64,000 nucleotides of DNA from Agrococcus sp. ARC_14 (GTDB lineage Bacteria > Actinomycetota > Actinomycetes > Actinomycetales > Microbacteriaceae). The stretch covers positions 1,426,001-1,490,000 of the forward strand of contig NZ_JAKUDO010000001.1 of the NCBI RefSeq assembly GCF_022436485.1, in the 5' to 3' direction. The notes beneath the pieces were generated by a model. That model was given only the letters and a program-made list of their open reading frames with translations, was not told the origin of the DNA and made no database searches. The first letter of the stretch is position 1; every line of letters begins with the position of its first letter. Both the position numbers and the translations under genes were made by a program. Below are positions 44,192 to 52,449 of this stretch, piece after piece.

Positions 44192-45559
44192 CTAGCGGGG
44201 CAGCCGGCCCTCGTGCAGCACGCCGTCGGGGTCGGCAGCCTCGCGGATCGCGCGCAGCCGTGTGATGTCGTCGGCCGAGGCACAGTGACCGAGCGTGCCG
44301 CGCTCGTCGAGGAACGTCGGCAGCATGCGCTCGGAGGCGCTCGGCCGCAGCAGCGCATCGAGCCCCGCGAGGCTCGCAGCGCCCGGCTCGGGCGGCGTGC
44401 CCGGGAACTGCGGCGCGAGCCCCATCGCGAGCCAGCCCGCGCCCTGCAGCGTCGCGAACGCCGGCCGCGAGGGCGAGTCGAGCGCACCGCCGAGCATGCG
44501 CAGATTGACGCCGACGAGCGCGGCCTGCGCGGGCTCGGCGTGGAAGGCGAACAGCGCATCGATCGTCGCGTCGTCGAGCGTGGCGAGCGCGATCGAGCCT
44601 CCTCGGCTCGGCGAGGGATCGGTCGGCTCCATCGATGCGGCCGCCATCGCCGCCTGCGTCGTCGGCCCCACCTGCTCGTGCTGCGGTGAGGCCGCCGCGC
44701 GCACGGCGTCGAGCGCCGTTAGGTCGCTCTCGGTGAGCGCCAGTGCCTCGACGCTCACGAAGCTCTTGCCGCGCACGGCCTCCGGCAGCATCGGCGCATC
44801 GGGCATGCGCATCGAGCTGCAGAAGACGTTGAGCCCGGTGGGCGCGTGGCCCGCGAGGTCGCGCAGCGCGCGCAGCACGGCCGGCCCGTCGGCGGCGTCG
44901 AACGTCAGCGATCCGCCGACCAGCGTCGGAGCCTCGAGCAGCTCGAGCTCGAGCTCGGTGACGATCCCGACTGTGCCGCCGGCGCCGCGCAGCGCCCACA
45001 TGGTGTCGGGGTCGGATGCGTCGTCGACGCGCTCGTGCGTGCCGTCCGGCCGCAGGATCCACGCGGCCCGCAGCGACTGCGCGCCCAGCCCCGCGGAGCG
45101 GCTCAGCCACGAGTGGCCACCGCCCAGCGTGTAGCCAGCGGCGCCGACGACGCGGCTGGTGCCGGAGGGCACGGCGAGCCCCGTGCTCTCGAGCGCATCG
45201 ATCACCGCACCCCACTGCACGCCGGCCCCGATGACCGCGACCCGCGCATCCGCATCGATCTCGAGGCGGTCGAAGGCCGCCGTGCGGGTGAGGATCGCGC
45301 CCTCGAGGGAGCCTGCGGCGCCGTGGCCGTTCGGCTGCACGGCGACCGTCGCGCCCGCCTCGCGCGCCGCCGTGAGGATGGCACGAAGGTCGTCGATGTC
45401 GGCGGGATGCACCACGGCAGCAGGGCGCTGGTCGACGGAGAGGTTCCAGGGGGAGCGCTCCGCGTCGTAGGCGGGGTCGTCGGGGAGGGTCAGGCGGCCG
45501 GTGAGGGCACCGGCCAGCGGGGCGAACGAGACGGACGGACGAGGCTGTGCAGCGGTCAC
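44192..45559 (-). CDS. FAD-dependent oxidase/oxidoreductase (FAD_binding_4 / BBE-like)
   Basis: 455 residues. An N-terminal FAD-binding domain begins ~25-200: RPAAVVHPADIDDLRAIL, VQPNGHGAAG (the His is in the position used for covalent FAD in many members), VGAAGYTLGGGHSWLSRSAGL and RGAGGTVGIVTELELEL. The C-terminal substrate domain is divergent and the usual YGDNYERL-type berberine-bridge tail is replaced by DPDGVLHEGRLPR. The substrate is unknown. I chose GTG at 45559, seven bases after TACGTT; the frame upstream is antisense to the methyltransferase. It diverges from that gene. Confidence 0.82.
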   Translation of the reverse strand: MTAAQPRPSVSFAPLAGALTGRLTLPDDPAYDAERSPWNLSVDQRPAAVVHPADIDDLRAILTAAREAGATVAVQPNGHGAAGSLEGAILTRTAAFDRLEIDADARVAVIGAGVQWGAVIDALESTGLAVPSGTSRVVGAAGYTLGGGHSWLSRSAGLGAQSLRAAWILRPDGTHERVDDASDPDTMWALRGAGGTVGIVTELELELLEAPTLVGGSLTFDAADGPAVLRALRDLAGHAPTGLNVFCSSMRMPDAPMLPEAVRGKSFVSVEALALTESDLTALDAVRAAASPQHEQVGPTTQAAMAAASMEPTDPSPSRGGSIALATLDDATIDALFAFHAEPAQAALVGVNLRMLGGALDSPSRPAFATLQGAGWLAMGLAPQFPGTPPEPGAASLAGLDALLRPSASERMLPTFLDERGTLGHCASADDITRLRAIREAADPDGVLHEGRLPR

Positions 45560-45566
45560 GGGCGTG

Positions 45567-45572
45567 AACGTA
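45567..45572 (-). promoter_or_regulatory. -10 box TACGTT, near-leaderless promoter
   Basis: On the minus strand TACGTT is seven bases upstream of the GTG at 45559, one base longer than the common spacing. Confidence 0.45.
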
Positions 45573-45622
45573 CACCTGGCGACTGACGCGCACCAGCCGC
45601 GATCGGTGCGAGGATCGACGGC

Positions 45623-46735
45623 GTGACCGATCGCGACGCGCTCTTCGAGCGGCTCAGCCGCAGCCCCGACGTCGAGGATCCGACGCTGCAGGCGCACGAC
45701 GCCTCCGACGCGCTGATCCTGGATGAGGCCGCCACGCTGCGGCGGGCGCTCGGCGACGTCGTCGTCATCGGCGACCGCCACGGGGCGCTCACGCTCGGCG
45801 CCCTCGACGCCGGCGCCACTCGGGTGCGCGTGCACCAGGACTCCGTGGTGGGGGAGCGCGCGCTCCTCGCCAACGCGGCAGCGCTCGACATGACGGGCTT
45901 CGCGCACCACCCCCTCGACGCATCCCTCGTCGACGGCGCGACCCTCGTGCTGCTGCAGCTGCCCCGCTCGCTCGACGCCCTCGACGAGGTCGCCGAGCTC
46001 ATCGCCACGCACGCCGACGAGCGCGTGCGCGTCATCGCTGGCGGCCGCGTCAAGCACATGTCGATGAGCATGAACGCGCTGCTCGGCCGCTCCTTCAAGC
46101 ACGTGCACGCAACGCTCGGCCGCCGCAAGTCGCGCGTGCTGCACGCCGAGGGCCCGCTGCGCCCCGGCATCAGCTGGCCGCGCAGCCGCCGCCATCCGTT
46201 CGGCGGCAGCCAGCTGACCGTCGTCGCGCACGGCGCGGCCTTCGCGGGCACCTCCATCGACATCGGCGCGCAGACGCTGCTGCAGCACCTGGATGCGATG
46301 CCGGATGCGTCCCACGCGATCGACCTGGCGTCCGGCACGGGCGTCCTGGGCGTCGCGCTCGCGCTCGCGCGGCCCGACATCCGGGTGCTCGCCACCGACG
46401 ACTCCGCGGCAGCGGTCGCATCCACGCGGGCGACAGCGGCAGCCAACGGTGTCGCCGGCCGCCTGGACGCACGGCAGGCAGACGCCCTCGAGGGCGTCCC
46501 CGACGCATCCGCAGGGCTCATCCTGCTCAACCCGCCGTTCCACGTGGGCGCGGCCGTGCACACCGGCATCGCAGAGCGGCTCATCGCCGACGCCGGCCGC
46601 GCGCTCGCCCCCGGCGGCGAGCTGTGGTGCGTGTGGAACAGCCCGCTCGGCTACCGCCCGCTGCTTGATGCCGTCGGCGAGACGCGGCAGGTGAGCCGCG
46701 ACGCGAAGTTCACCGTCACCGCCACCCGGCGATGA
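45623..46735 (+). CDS. Class I SAM-dependent methyltransferase, RsmC/RlmG-like
   Basis: 370 residues in two MTase-like halves, as in RsmC/RlmG-type rRNA guanine N2-methyltransferases. The first half (~1-180) is degenerate (VVIGDRHGALTLGALDAG). The second is catalytic: SAM motif IDLASGTGVLGVALAL (~232-247) and NPPFHVG (~302-308), the N-P-P-F signature of N-methylation of bases. It probably methylates rRNA, site unknown. GTG start with GAGG nine bases upstream. Its stop overlaps the DUF817 start (ATGA). Confidence 0.85.
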   Translation: MTDRDALFERLSRSPDVEDPTLQAHDASDALILDEAATLRRALGDVVVIGDRHGALTLGALDAGATRVRVHQDSVVGERALLANAAALDMTGFAHHPLDASLVDGATLVLLQLPRSLDALDEVAELIATHADERVRVIAGGRVKHMSMSMNALLGRSFKHVHATLGRRKSRVLHAEGPLRPGISWPRSRRHPFGGSQLTVVAHGAAFAGTSIDIGAQTLLQHLDAMPDASHAIDLASGTGVLGVALALARPDIRVLATDDSAAAVASTRATAAANGVAGRLDARQADALEGVPDASAGLILLNPPFHVGAAVHTGIAERLIADAGRALAPGGELWCVWNSPLGYRPLLDAVGETRQVSRDAKFTVTATRR

Positions 46736-47703
46736 CCGGCGGCGTCGCGGGCGCACGCGAGTTCACGGCGGTCGAAGAGGCCATCGACCGCGCCGCCCAC
46801 CGCCTGCTCGACGGCCGCGGGCGCTCGCGCTGGCGTCGCGGCGTCATCGAGCTTGGCGTGTTCGCGCTCAAGCAGGGCTGGGCGGCGATCTTCGGCGGGC
46901 TGCTGCTCCTGTGCATCCTCGCCGCTCGCGTGTGGTGGCCCGAGGCCGCCCCGCTCGCCCGCAACGACGCCCTCACGATCGCGGCCGTGCTCATCCAGGT
47001 CGCGATGCTCGCCTTCCGCCTCGAGACCGTGCGCGAGCTCTGGGTCGTCGTGCTCTTCCACGTCTGCGGCACCATCATGGAGCTGTTCAAGACCGACGTC
47101 GGCTCCTGGGCCTACGACGCGGAGGGGCTGCTGCGCATCGGCGGCGTGCCGCTGTTCTCGGGCTTCATGTATGCGGCAGTGGGCTCCTACATGGTGCGCA
47201 CGATGCGCATGTTCGACCTGCGCTTCACGCGCTACCCGCCGCTGTGGGCGACGATCCTCGTGGCGGTCGGCATCTACGCCAACTTCTTCACCCACCACTG
47301 GATCTGGGACTTCCGCTGGGTGCTCGTCGCCGCGGTGCTGATCCTGTGGGGTGGATGCGTGATGCGGTTCCGCGTGCTGCGCACGCACCTGCGCTTGCCG
47401 ATCGTCGTCGCCTTCGCGCTCGTCGCGATCGTCATCTGGGGCGCCGAGAACCTCGCGACCTTCGGGGGAGCGTGGCTCTACCCCGACCAGGTCGACGGCT
47501 GGCAGCCGGTATCGGGCTCGAAGATCGTCAGCTGGTTCCTGCTGATGATCCTGTCGGTCGTGCTCGTGACGCTGGTGCACAGGCCGAAGACTGCGGGGCC
47601 GAAGGACACCAGGCCCGACGCCCACAGCCCGCGGACACCCGACGTTCACCGCCGAGATACGGACACGCCGACAGGGGTCCACGGTGCCGTCGCCGACCGC
47701 TGA
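46732..47703 (+). CDS. DUF817 family membrane protein
   Basis: 323 residues with seven to eight hydrophobic segments. DUF817 hallmarks are RETVRELWVVVLFHVCGTIMELFK-like sequence (here FRLETVRELWVV...VCGTIMELFKTD), GSWAYD, and IYANFFTHHWIWDFRW. The family is widespread and uncharacterised. The C-terminal ~35 residues are hydrophilic and low-complexity. Translation is coupled to the methyltransferase (ATGA). The gene ends just before a chain of five hairpins that separates it from the convergent glycosylase gene. Confidence 0.83.
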   Translation: MTGGVAGAREFTAVEEAIDRAAHRLLDGRGRSRWRRGVIELGVFALKQGWAAIFGGLLLLCILAARVWWPEAAPLARNDALTIAAVLIQVAMLAFRLETVRELWVVVLFHVCGTIMELFKTDVGSWAYDAEGLLRIGGVPLFSGFMYAAVGSYMVRTMRMFDLRFTRYPPLWATILVAVGIYANFFTHHWIWDFRWVLVAAVLILWGGCVMRFRVLRTHLRLPIVVAFALVAIVIWGAENLATFGGAWLYPDQVDGWQPVSGSKIVSWFLLMILSVVLVTLVHRPKTAGPKDTRPDAHSPRTPDVHRRDTDTPTGVHGAVADR

Positions 47704-47710
47704 TCCAATG

Positions 47711-47860
47711 GAAGCACAGGAACCCGGCCACGTATGAGGTGGCCGGGCTTCGTGCTTTCACGGGGCCTGGCGGGACACCCGGAAAGGGTGGAGGCCCCGA
47801 ACAGTATGAGTGTTCGGGGCCCCCGATCCTCCCGGAGGAGGATCACCTTCCGAAGAAGGT
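47711..47860. ncRNA. Chain of five hairpins, two mutually exclusive; possible structured RNA or complex bidirectional terminator
   Basis: H1: CCCGGCCAC 47723-47731 with 47739-47747, loop GTATGAG, extended by GAAGCAC/GTGCTTTC (47711, 47752). H2: GGGGCCT 47762-47768 with 47792-47798, enclosing CACCC-GGAAA-GGGTG. H3: CCCCGAACA 47795-47803 with 47811-47819, loop again GTATGAG; its first four bases are the last four of H2, so H2 and H3 cannot coexist. H4: GATCCTCC 47825-47832 with 47837-47844. H5: ACCTTC-CGAA-GAAGGT 47845-47860. The 234-bp gap is otherwise without a supported gene. Strand is uncertain, because both flanking genes converge here. Confidence 0.6.
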
Positions 47861-47937
47861 TCGATCATCATGCGTGGTGCGCGGGGCCCGGCGCAACCCC
47901 TGCGTCTGAAGTCACCTCAAGCCGTGGTTGAGACTCG

Positions 47938-48759
47938 CTACGCCGCCGCCCAGCACCGCAGCATGAGCGCCGAGCGATGCCCGGCGCAGTCGGCGGCGAA
48001 CGCCTCGAGGTCGGCGATGCCGAGCTGCCGAGCGCCCTTCCGCACCGCGACGTCGCCCATGAGCAGCACATCCGGATCCCCGAGCCGCAGCGAGAGGTAG
48101 CCGACCGTCCAGGGCCCGATGCCCTTCAGCTCGAGCAGCAGCGCGCGCATCGCGGGAAGGTCGGATGCGGCCCCCGCCTCGGTGGGAACGCGCACATCGA
48201 TCGCGCCGCTCGCGACGGCCTCCGCCGCCCGTCGCACGGTCGCCGTCTTCGCGGCGGGTCCGCGCAGAACGTCGGCGCCCGCCGCCACCTGCGCCATCGT
48301 GGGGAAGCAGCGATCGATGCCGGTCTCGGCCAGTGCGGCGGGCAGCGGGTCGCCGTGCTCGGCCAGCAGCCCCAGCTGCAGCGTGGCGGCGGCCACCGTG
48401 ATCTGCTGGCCGACGATCGCGCGGATCAGCATCTCGTGCGCATCCGCGCAGCCGGGCTGCGCGAGCGCGGGACGCGCGGCGATCGCCGCAGCCAGCGCGG
48501 GCACGTCGTGCCGTGTCGCAGCCCACGCGAGCCGCTCGTCGGCCGTGCGCCGCGCATCCGCCCCGCTCGTGCCGGTGTCGACCAGGTCGAACAGGCGAGC
48601 GAGGTCGGCGTCGGAGGTGTCGACCGTGTCATCGCGCAGCGTCACGCCGGCGACGCGCGGCCCGGGCAGGGCGCGGCGGTAGCCGTCGGGGGAGACGACC
48701 TCGACGCCCGGCACCGCGCGCGGCGCGAGCCACGCGAGGATGCCGGGCGCCCCGGTCAC
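47938..48759 (-). CDS. AlkA-type DNA-3-methyladenine glycosylase (HhH-GPD)
   Basis: 273 residues. The N-terminal ~85 residues match the end of the AlkA_N domain (GILAWLAPRAVPGVEVVSPDGYRR). The HhH-GPD domain follows with IRAIVGQQITVAAA, the helix-hairpin-helix LELKGIGPWTVGYLSLRL and the catalytic Asp in MGDVAVRKG. It excises alkylated bases to start base-excision repair. I chose GTG at 48759, seven bases after the terC stop, because it gives the family N-terminus; the frame continues upstream through terC on the same strand. Unlike many actinobacterial homologues it has no fused Ada domain. Confidence 0.85.
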   Translation of the reverse strand: MTGAPGILAWLAPRAVPGVEVVSPDGYRRALPGPRVAGVTLRDDTVDTSDADLARLFDLVDTGTSGADARRTADERLAWAATRHDVPALAAAIAARPALAQPGCADAHEMLIRAIVGQQITVAAATLQLGLLAEHGDPLPAALAETGIDRCFPTMAQVAAGADVLRGPAAKTATVRRAAEAVASGAIDVRVPTEAGAASDLPAMRALLLELKGIGPWTVGYLSLRLGDPDVLLMGDVAVRKGARQLGIADLEAFAADCAGHRSALMLRCWAAA

Positions 48760-48766
48760 GGCTGCG

Positions 48767-50098
48767 TCAGGCCTTCGGGTCGGCGTCGTCGGCCTCGGTG
48801 CCGGCAGACGGTGCGTCTGCTGACGGTGCGTCTGCCGGCCGAGCACCGGCCGCCCTGGCGTCACGCTCGCGGATGTGCTCCCGCAGCTCCTCGAGCGAGC
48901 TCTCGTCCATGTCGGCGCGGGCTGCGCTGCGCAGCTCGTCCTCGTGGAAGTCGGATGCCATGCCCTCCTGGCCCTTCGCGTCGACGACCTTCAGGGTGCC
49001 GGTGGCGGTGGGCTCGACCCGCAGCGGACGGTAGAACGCCGTGCCCGTCGCGTCGACGATGTGGTAGTGGCCGTCGGCGCCCAGCTCGGCCTCGGACGGG
49101 CCGAGGTGCAGCGACGTGTCGCCCGTCTTGCGGGCGTCGATGCGCAGCTTGATGAGCGACGCGATGACCGCGACGACCATCGAGACGAGGATGACGACGA
49201 GCGAGTGCCAGGTCTCGATGTGGGGGACCCACTCGATCGGCTGGCCGTTGTTGAGGAACGGCAGCTCGTTGGCCTCCATGGCGTGGAAGACGAGCTTCAC
49301 GCCGATGAAGCCGAGGATCGCCGCGATGCCGTAGTGCAGGTAGACGAGGCGGTCGAGCAGGCCGCCGAGCAGGAAGTAGAGCTGGCGCAGACCCATGAGC
49401 GCGAAGATGTTGCACGCGAACACCAGGAACGGATCGGTCGTCACCGAGAAGATCGCGGGGATCGAGTCGATCGCGAACAGCAGGTCGGTCGTGCCCAGTG
49501 CCAGGATCACCATGAGGAAGGGCGTGAAGTAGCGCACGCCCTCCTGGGTGAGCGTCGCCTTGCCGCCGTTCCAGGTGTCGGTGACGTTGACGCGCTTCTT
49601 CAGCATCCGCACGACGAAGTTGTCCTTCTCGCCCGACTCGTCCTCGCCGCCGAAGGCCTGCTTCCAGGCGACGTACACGAGGTAGGCGCCGAAGATGTAG
49701 AAGACCCACGAGAACGACTCGATGATCTGCACGCCGACGACGATGAAGATGCCGCGCAGCACGATGGCGATCAGGATGCCGATCATGAGCACGCGCTGCT
49801 GCATCTCCTTCGGCACCGCGAAGCGGCTCAGGATGATGATGAAGACGAACAGGTTGTCGATCGAGAGCGAGTACTCGAGCAGCCAGCCGGTGACGAACTC
49901 ACCCGCGTGCTGCGCGTCGCCCATCACGAACAGCACGCCGGCGAACACGAGCGCGAGCGAGACGTAGAAGACGACCCAGGCGGTCGCCTCCTTCATCGAC
50001 GGCACGTGCGGTCGCTTGATGACGATCAGCAGGTCGAAGATGAGCACGCCGACGAGCAGCGTCAGGGAGACGATCTCGAAGATCTGGTACGGGGTCAA
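48767..50098 (-). CDS. TerC family membrane protein (Mn2+ export candidate)
   Basis: 443 residues with about nine membrane segments. TerC marks include DNLFVFIIILSRFAVP (~85-100) and TDLLFAIDSIPAIFSVT (~215-232), each with the membrane Asp pair thought to bind the metal. A hydrophilic C-terminal extension (~330-443) with ADAPSADAPSAG repeats is unusual. Homologues such as Alx and MeeF/MeeY export Mn2+. A Mn2+-sensing yybP-ykoY riboswitch 36 nt upstream strongly supports that role here. Start is TTG at 50098 (LTPYQIFEIVSL), with GAGAGG nine bases upstream; no ATG or GTG fits. Confidence 0.88.
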   Translation of the reverse strand: MTPYQIFEIVSLTLLVGVLIFDLLIVIKRPHVPSMKEATAWVVFYVSLALVFAGVLFVMGDAQHAGEFVTGWLLEYSLSIDNLFVFIIILSRFAVPKEMQQRVLMIGILIAIVLRGIFIVVGVQIIESFSWVFYIFGAYLVYVAWKQAFGGEDESGEKDNFVVRMLKKRVNVTDTWNGGKATLTQEGVRYFTPFLMVILALGTTDLLFAIDSIPAIFSVTTDPFLVFACNIFALMGLRQLYFLLGGLLDRLVYLHYGIAAILGFIGVKLVFHAMEANELPFLNNGQPIEWVPHIETWHSLVVILVSMVVAVIASLIKLRIDARKTGDTSLHLGPSEAELGADGHYHIVDATGTAFYRPLRVEPTATGTLKVVDAKGQEGMASDFHEDELRSAARADMDESSLEELREHIRERDARAAGARPADAPSADAPSAGTEADDADPKA

Positions 50099-50134
50099 AG
50101 CGGCCGGCCTCTCGGAATGGGTGCGTGGATGGAC

Positions 50135-50231
50135 GCGAACGTCTCTCCCGCGCAGATTGCGCCGCCGCGACCGGGCGCCGCACTGCGGCTCCGTGATGAC
50201 GATCGCGGCGTGACGGGATACTCCCCTTCGC
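50135..50231 (-). promoter_or_regulatory. yybP-ykoY (Mn2+) riboswitch upstream of terC
   Basis: On the minus strand GCGAA-GGGGAGTA (50231-50219) and GAGAGACG-TTCGC (50147-50135) reproduce the two conserved legs of the class: P1 is GCGAA/TTCGC, loop L1 is the invariant GGGGAGUA, and the 3' side is the A-G-A-C strand. Between them lies GTCATCACG with helices formed by GCGAC/GTCGC-like and GCCGCA/TGCGGC arms. It is preceded by a TAGACT -10 box whose predicted start is a few bases before P1. The downstream terC start is 36 nt away, so control may be translational. Confidence 0.8.
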
Positions 50232-50240
50232 CGAGGCAAG

Positions 50241-50246
50241 AGTCTA
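50241..50246 (-). promoter_or_regulatory. -10 box TAGACT of the riboswitch-terC transcript
   Basis: On the minus strand TAGACT is followed by CTTGCC and then the riboswitch. The promoter it defines overlaps the ftsY promoter on the other strand. Confidence 0.6.
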
Positions 50247-50260
50247 CCGGCTGGGCCGCC

Positions 50261-50266
50261 TACCAT
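50261..50266 (+). promoter_or_regulatory. -10 box TACCAT, leaderless promoter of ftsY
   Basis: TACCAT-GGACGC-ATG, six-base spacing to the ftsY start at 50273. The -10 boxes of ftsY and terC lie 14 bp apart on opposite strands. Confidence 0.6.
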
Positions 50267-50272
50267 GGACGC

Positions 50273-51142
50273 ATGGCAGCGAAGTGGTCTCTCTCCGGCG
50301 CCCTCAGGGGCATGTTCCAGCGAGAGACGATCACGGAGGAGACCTGGGACGACCTCGAGACGGCGCTGATCATGGCCGACTTCGGCCCCGACATCACCGA
50401 GCAGCTGATCGACGCCCTGCGCGCCGACGTCACCCGCCTCATGATCGACGACCCGCAGGATCTGCGCCGCATGCTGCGGGAGCGTCTCGAGGAGCGCTTC
50501 GCCGAGTACGACCCGACGCTGTCGCTGCAGGAGCGGCCCGCGGTGATCCTCGTCGTCGGCGTCAACGGCGTCGGCAAGACCACCACCATCGGCAAGCTCG
50601 CGCGCTTCCTCGTCGTCAACGGCCAGTCGGTCGTCGTGGGCGCCGCCGACACCTTCCGTGCCGCGGCCGTCGAGCAGCTCGCCACCTGGGCGCAGCGCGC
50701 CGGCGTCGCCGTCGTGCGGCCCGAGATCGAGGGCCAGGACCCCGCATCCGTCGCCTTCCAGACCGTCGCGGCGGCGAAGCAGCACGGTCACACGATGTGC
50801 ATCATCGACACCGCCGGCCGCCTGCACACCAAGGGCGGGCTGATGGATGAGCTCGGCAAGATCAAGCGCGTGATCGAGAAGCAGTCGCCGATCTCGGAGG
50901 TGCTGCTCGTGCTCGACGCCACCACCGGCCAGAACGGCGTCTCGCAGGCGCAGGCCTTCATCGAGTCGGCCGGCATCACCGGGCTCGTGATCACGAAGCT
51001 CGACGGCAGCGCGAAGGGCGGCTTCATCCTCGCCGTGCAGGAGCGCACGGGCATCCCGATCAAGCTCATCGGCCAGGGCGAGGGCATCGACGACCTGACG
51101 GGCTTCACGCCGCACGTCTTCGTCGAGCAGCTCGTCGGCTAG
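50273..51142 (+). CDS. ftsY: Signal recognition particle receptor FtsY
   Basis: 289 residues: the NG domain only, without the acidic A domain of enterobacterial FtsY. N domain ~1-85, Walker A GVNGVGKT (96-103), the family insertion DTFRAAAVEQL, DTAGR (~180), TKLDGSAKGG and the C-terminal GQGEGIDDLTGFTPHVFVEQL. It docks ribosome-SRP complexes to the membrane together with Ffh, encoded 1.3 kb downstream. The start was chosen by the family N-terminus and the leaderless box. Its stop is directly abutted by the stop of the convergent ANL-like gene (TAGCTA). Confidence 0.95.
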   Translation: MAAKWSLSGALRGMFQRETITEETWDDLETALIMADFGPDITEQLIDALRADVTRLMIDDPQDLRRMLRERLEERFAEYDPTLSLQERPAVILVVGVNGVGKTTTIGKLARFLVVNGQSVVVGAADTFRAAAVEQLATWAQRAGVAVVRPEIEGQDPASVAFQTVAAAKQHGHTMCIIDTAGRLHTKGGLMDELGKIKRVIEKQSPISEVLLVLDATTGQNGVSQAQAFIESAGITGLVITKLDGSAKGGFILAVQERTGIPIKLIGQGEGIDDLTGFTPHVFVEQLVG

Positions 51143-52306
51143 CTAGTCGGCCGTGTCCGGCTGCGACAGGGCACCCACGATCGTGAGCCTGCCGTCGTCG
51201 ATGCGCGCCTGATCCTCGGTGATGACCGTCGCGTGCGCGCCGCGCACCCACAGCAGCCCGGTCGCATCGCCGCGGCCCGCGTGCCCGACGATGCCGAAGT
51301 CGCTGCCCGGCAGGCGCAGGCCGGCGGTGCCGGGATGCGCCGAGAGCAGCTCTGGCGTCGCGACGGCGATCGTGCCGGTCTGCACGGTGCCGTAGGCGGT
51401 CAGCACGATCGGGCCCCAGGTCGCGTGCAGCCGCCGCACGAGATCGGCGTCGATGTCCTCGCCCGCCACCAGGATGCGGCGCAGCCGCGGCGGCGCCTCG
51501 CCCGAGCGCTCCAGCTCGTCGAGGATGCCCGTGAGCTGCCGGGGCGAGGCCGAGAGCACCGAGACGAAGCGCTCGCGGATGATGCGGATGCGGTCGGCGG
51601 CAGGCGTGTGGGCGGCGCTCACGAGCGTGGCGCCCGCGAGCAGCGCCATGCCCAGCAGCTGCAGGCCCTGGCCGCGGTGCGGGGGAGCGCACGCGAGCAC
51701 CACATCCGTGCCCTCGATGCCGAGCCGGTCGTGCAGACCGGCGAGCTGCCGGAGCCCCTGCACGCCCATCGCGCCCTGCACGTGCGGCGTGATGGTGCCG
51801 GATGCCGTCTTCAGCGGCAGCACGATGCGCGCGCGATGGCGGGTGCGCGCGAGGCCGGAGCCGTCAGTCGTCGACCACTCCATGATCTGCTCGGTGGTCA
51901 CCGTCGGCCCGTGGTGCCAGGTCGGCGCCTCACCCTCGTGGATCAGCAGGGCGTCGCGGGGCACGGCGCGTGAGAACTCGTCGAGCGCGCGGGGGCTGAG
52001 CGGCATGACGTCGAGCCCGAGCCGAGCGACCGCGAGCAGCGCGATCTGCATGGCAGGGCCGCCGCAGGCGATCGCGACGGGCAGCGGCCTGCGGTCGAGT
52101 GGGCCGAGGTAGAGCACGGCGGCGACGCCCTCAGCCGCGTGCCACAGCTCGCGGAAGGTCGCGCTCCAGCCGTCGACCACCAGGCCGGCGCGGTCGCCGT
52201 GCACACGCGCAGCGTGGCGCGCGAGCGCCGTGATCGTGATGCCGTGCACACGCACGCTGCGCCAGAGCGACCGTGCGTGCGTCGGCGGCATGCCTCGAAG
52301 GCGCAT
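51143..52306 (-). CDS. Degenerate ANL-superfamily (AMP-binding-like) protein lacking the C-terminal subdomain
   Basis: 387 residues resembling the N-terminal domain of acyl-CoA synthetases: ATFRELWHAAEGVAAVL, the middle region GIEGTDVVLACAPPHRGQGLQLLGMALLAGATLV and LRRILVAGEDIDADLVRRLHATWG...TAYGTVQTG. The ATP-binding P-loop (normally T-S-G-T-T-G-x-P-K) is reduced to LKTASGTITPH, and the C-terminal Lys-bearing subdomain is missing. Adenylation activity is therefore doubtful, and a binding or regulatory role is possible. It sits between ftsY and ffh on the opposite strand. ATG at 52306 has AGGGGGG six bases upstream. An in-frame GTG lies 24 bp further up. Confidence 0.65.
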   Translation of the reverse strand: MRLRGMPPTHARSLWRSVRVHGITITALARHAARVHGDRAGLVVDGWSATFRELWHAAEGVAAVLYLGPLDRRPLPVAIACGGPAMQIALLAVARLGLDVMPLSPRALDEFSRAVPRDALLIHEGEAPTWHHGPTVTTEQIMEWSTTDGSGLARTRHRARIVLPLKTASGTITPHVQGAMGVQGLRQLAGLHDRLGIEGTDVVLACAPPHRGQGLQLLGMALLAGATLVSAAHTPAADRIRIIRERFVSVLSASPRQLTGILDELERSGEAPPRLRRILVAGEDIDADLVRRLHATWGPIVLTAYGTVQTGTIAVATPELLSAHPGTAGLRLPGSDFGIVGHAGRGDATGLLWVRGAHATVITEDQARIDDGRLTIVGALSQPDTAD

Positions 52307-52433
52307 GCGGGACCCCCCCTCTGCGGTGACGGAACCAGCATGCCAGGTGTCCGCGGCCCGAGACGGGCCGCGGCGCTGGGCTCGCGGCGTCGACCAGAAA
52401 TGGTCGCCGCTCCAGAGCGCCACCGCGCGAAGG

Positions 52434-52439
52434 TAGACT
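52434..52439 (+). promoter_or_regulatory. -10 box TAGACT of ffh
   Basis: TAGACT is ten bases before the ATG at 52450. A start seven bases after the box would leave a leader of only about three or four bases, so translation is effectively leaderless. Confidence 0.55.
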
Positions 52440-52449
52440 GGTCGGCACC

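Noticed and set aside
47870..48100. Plus-strand frame after the hairpin chain
   Set aside because: Weak ribosome site, no recognisable domain, and most of it is antisense to the glycosylase gene with matching codon bias.
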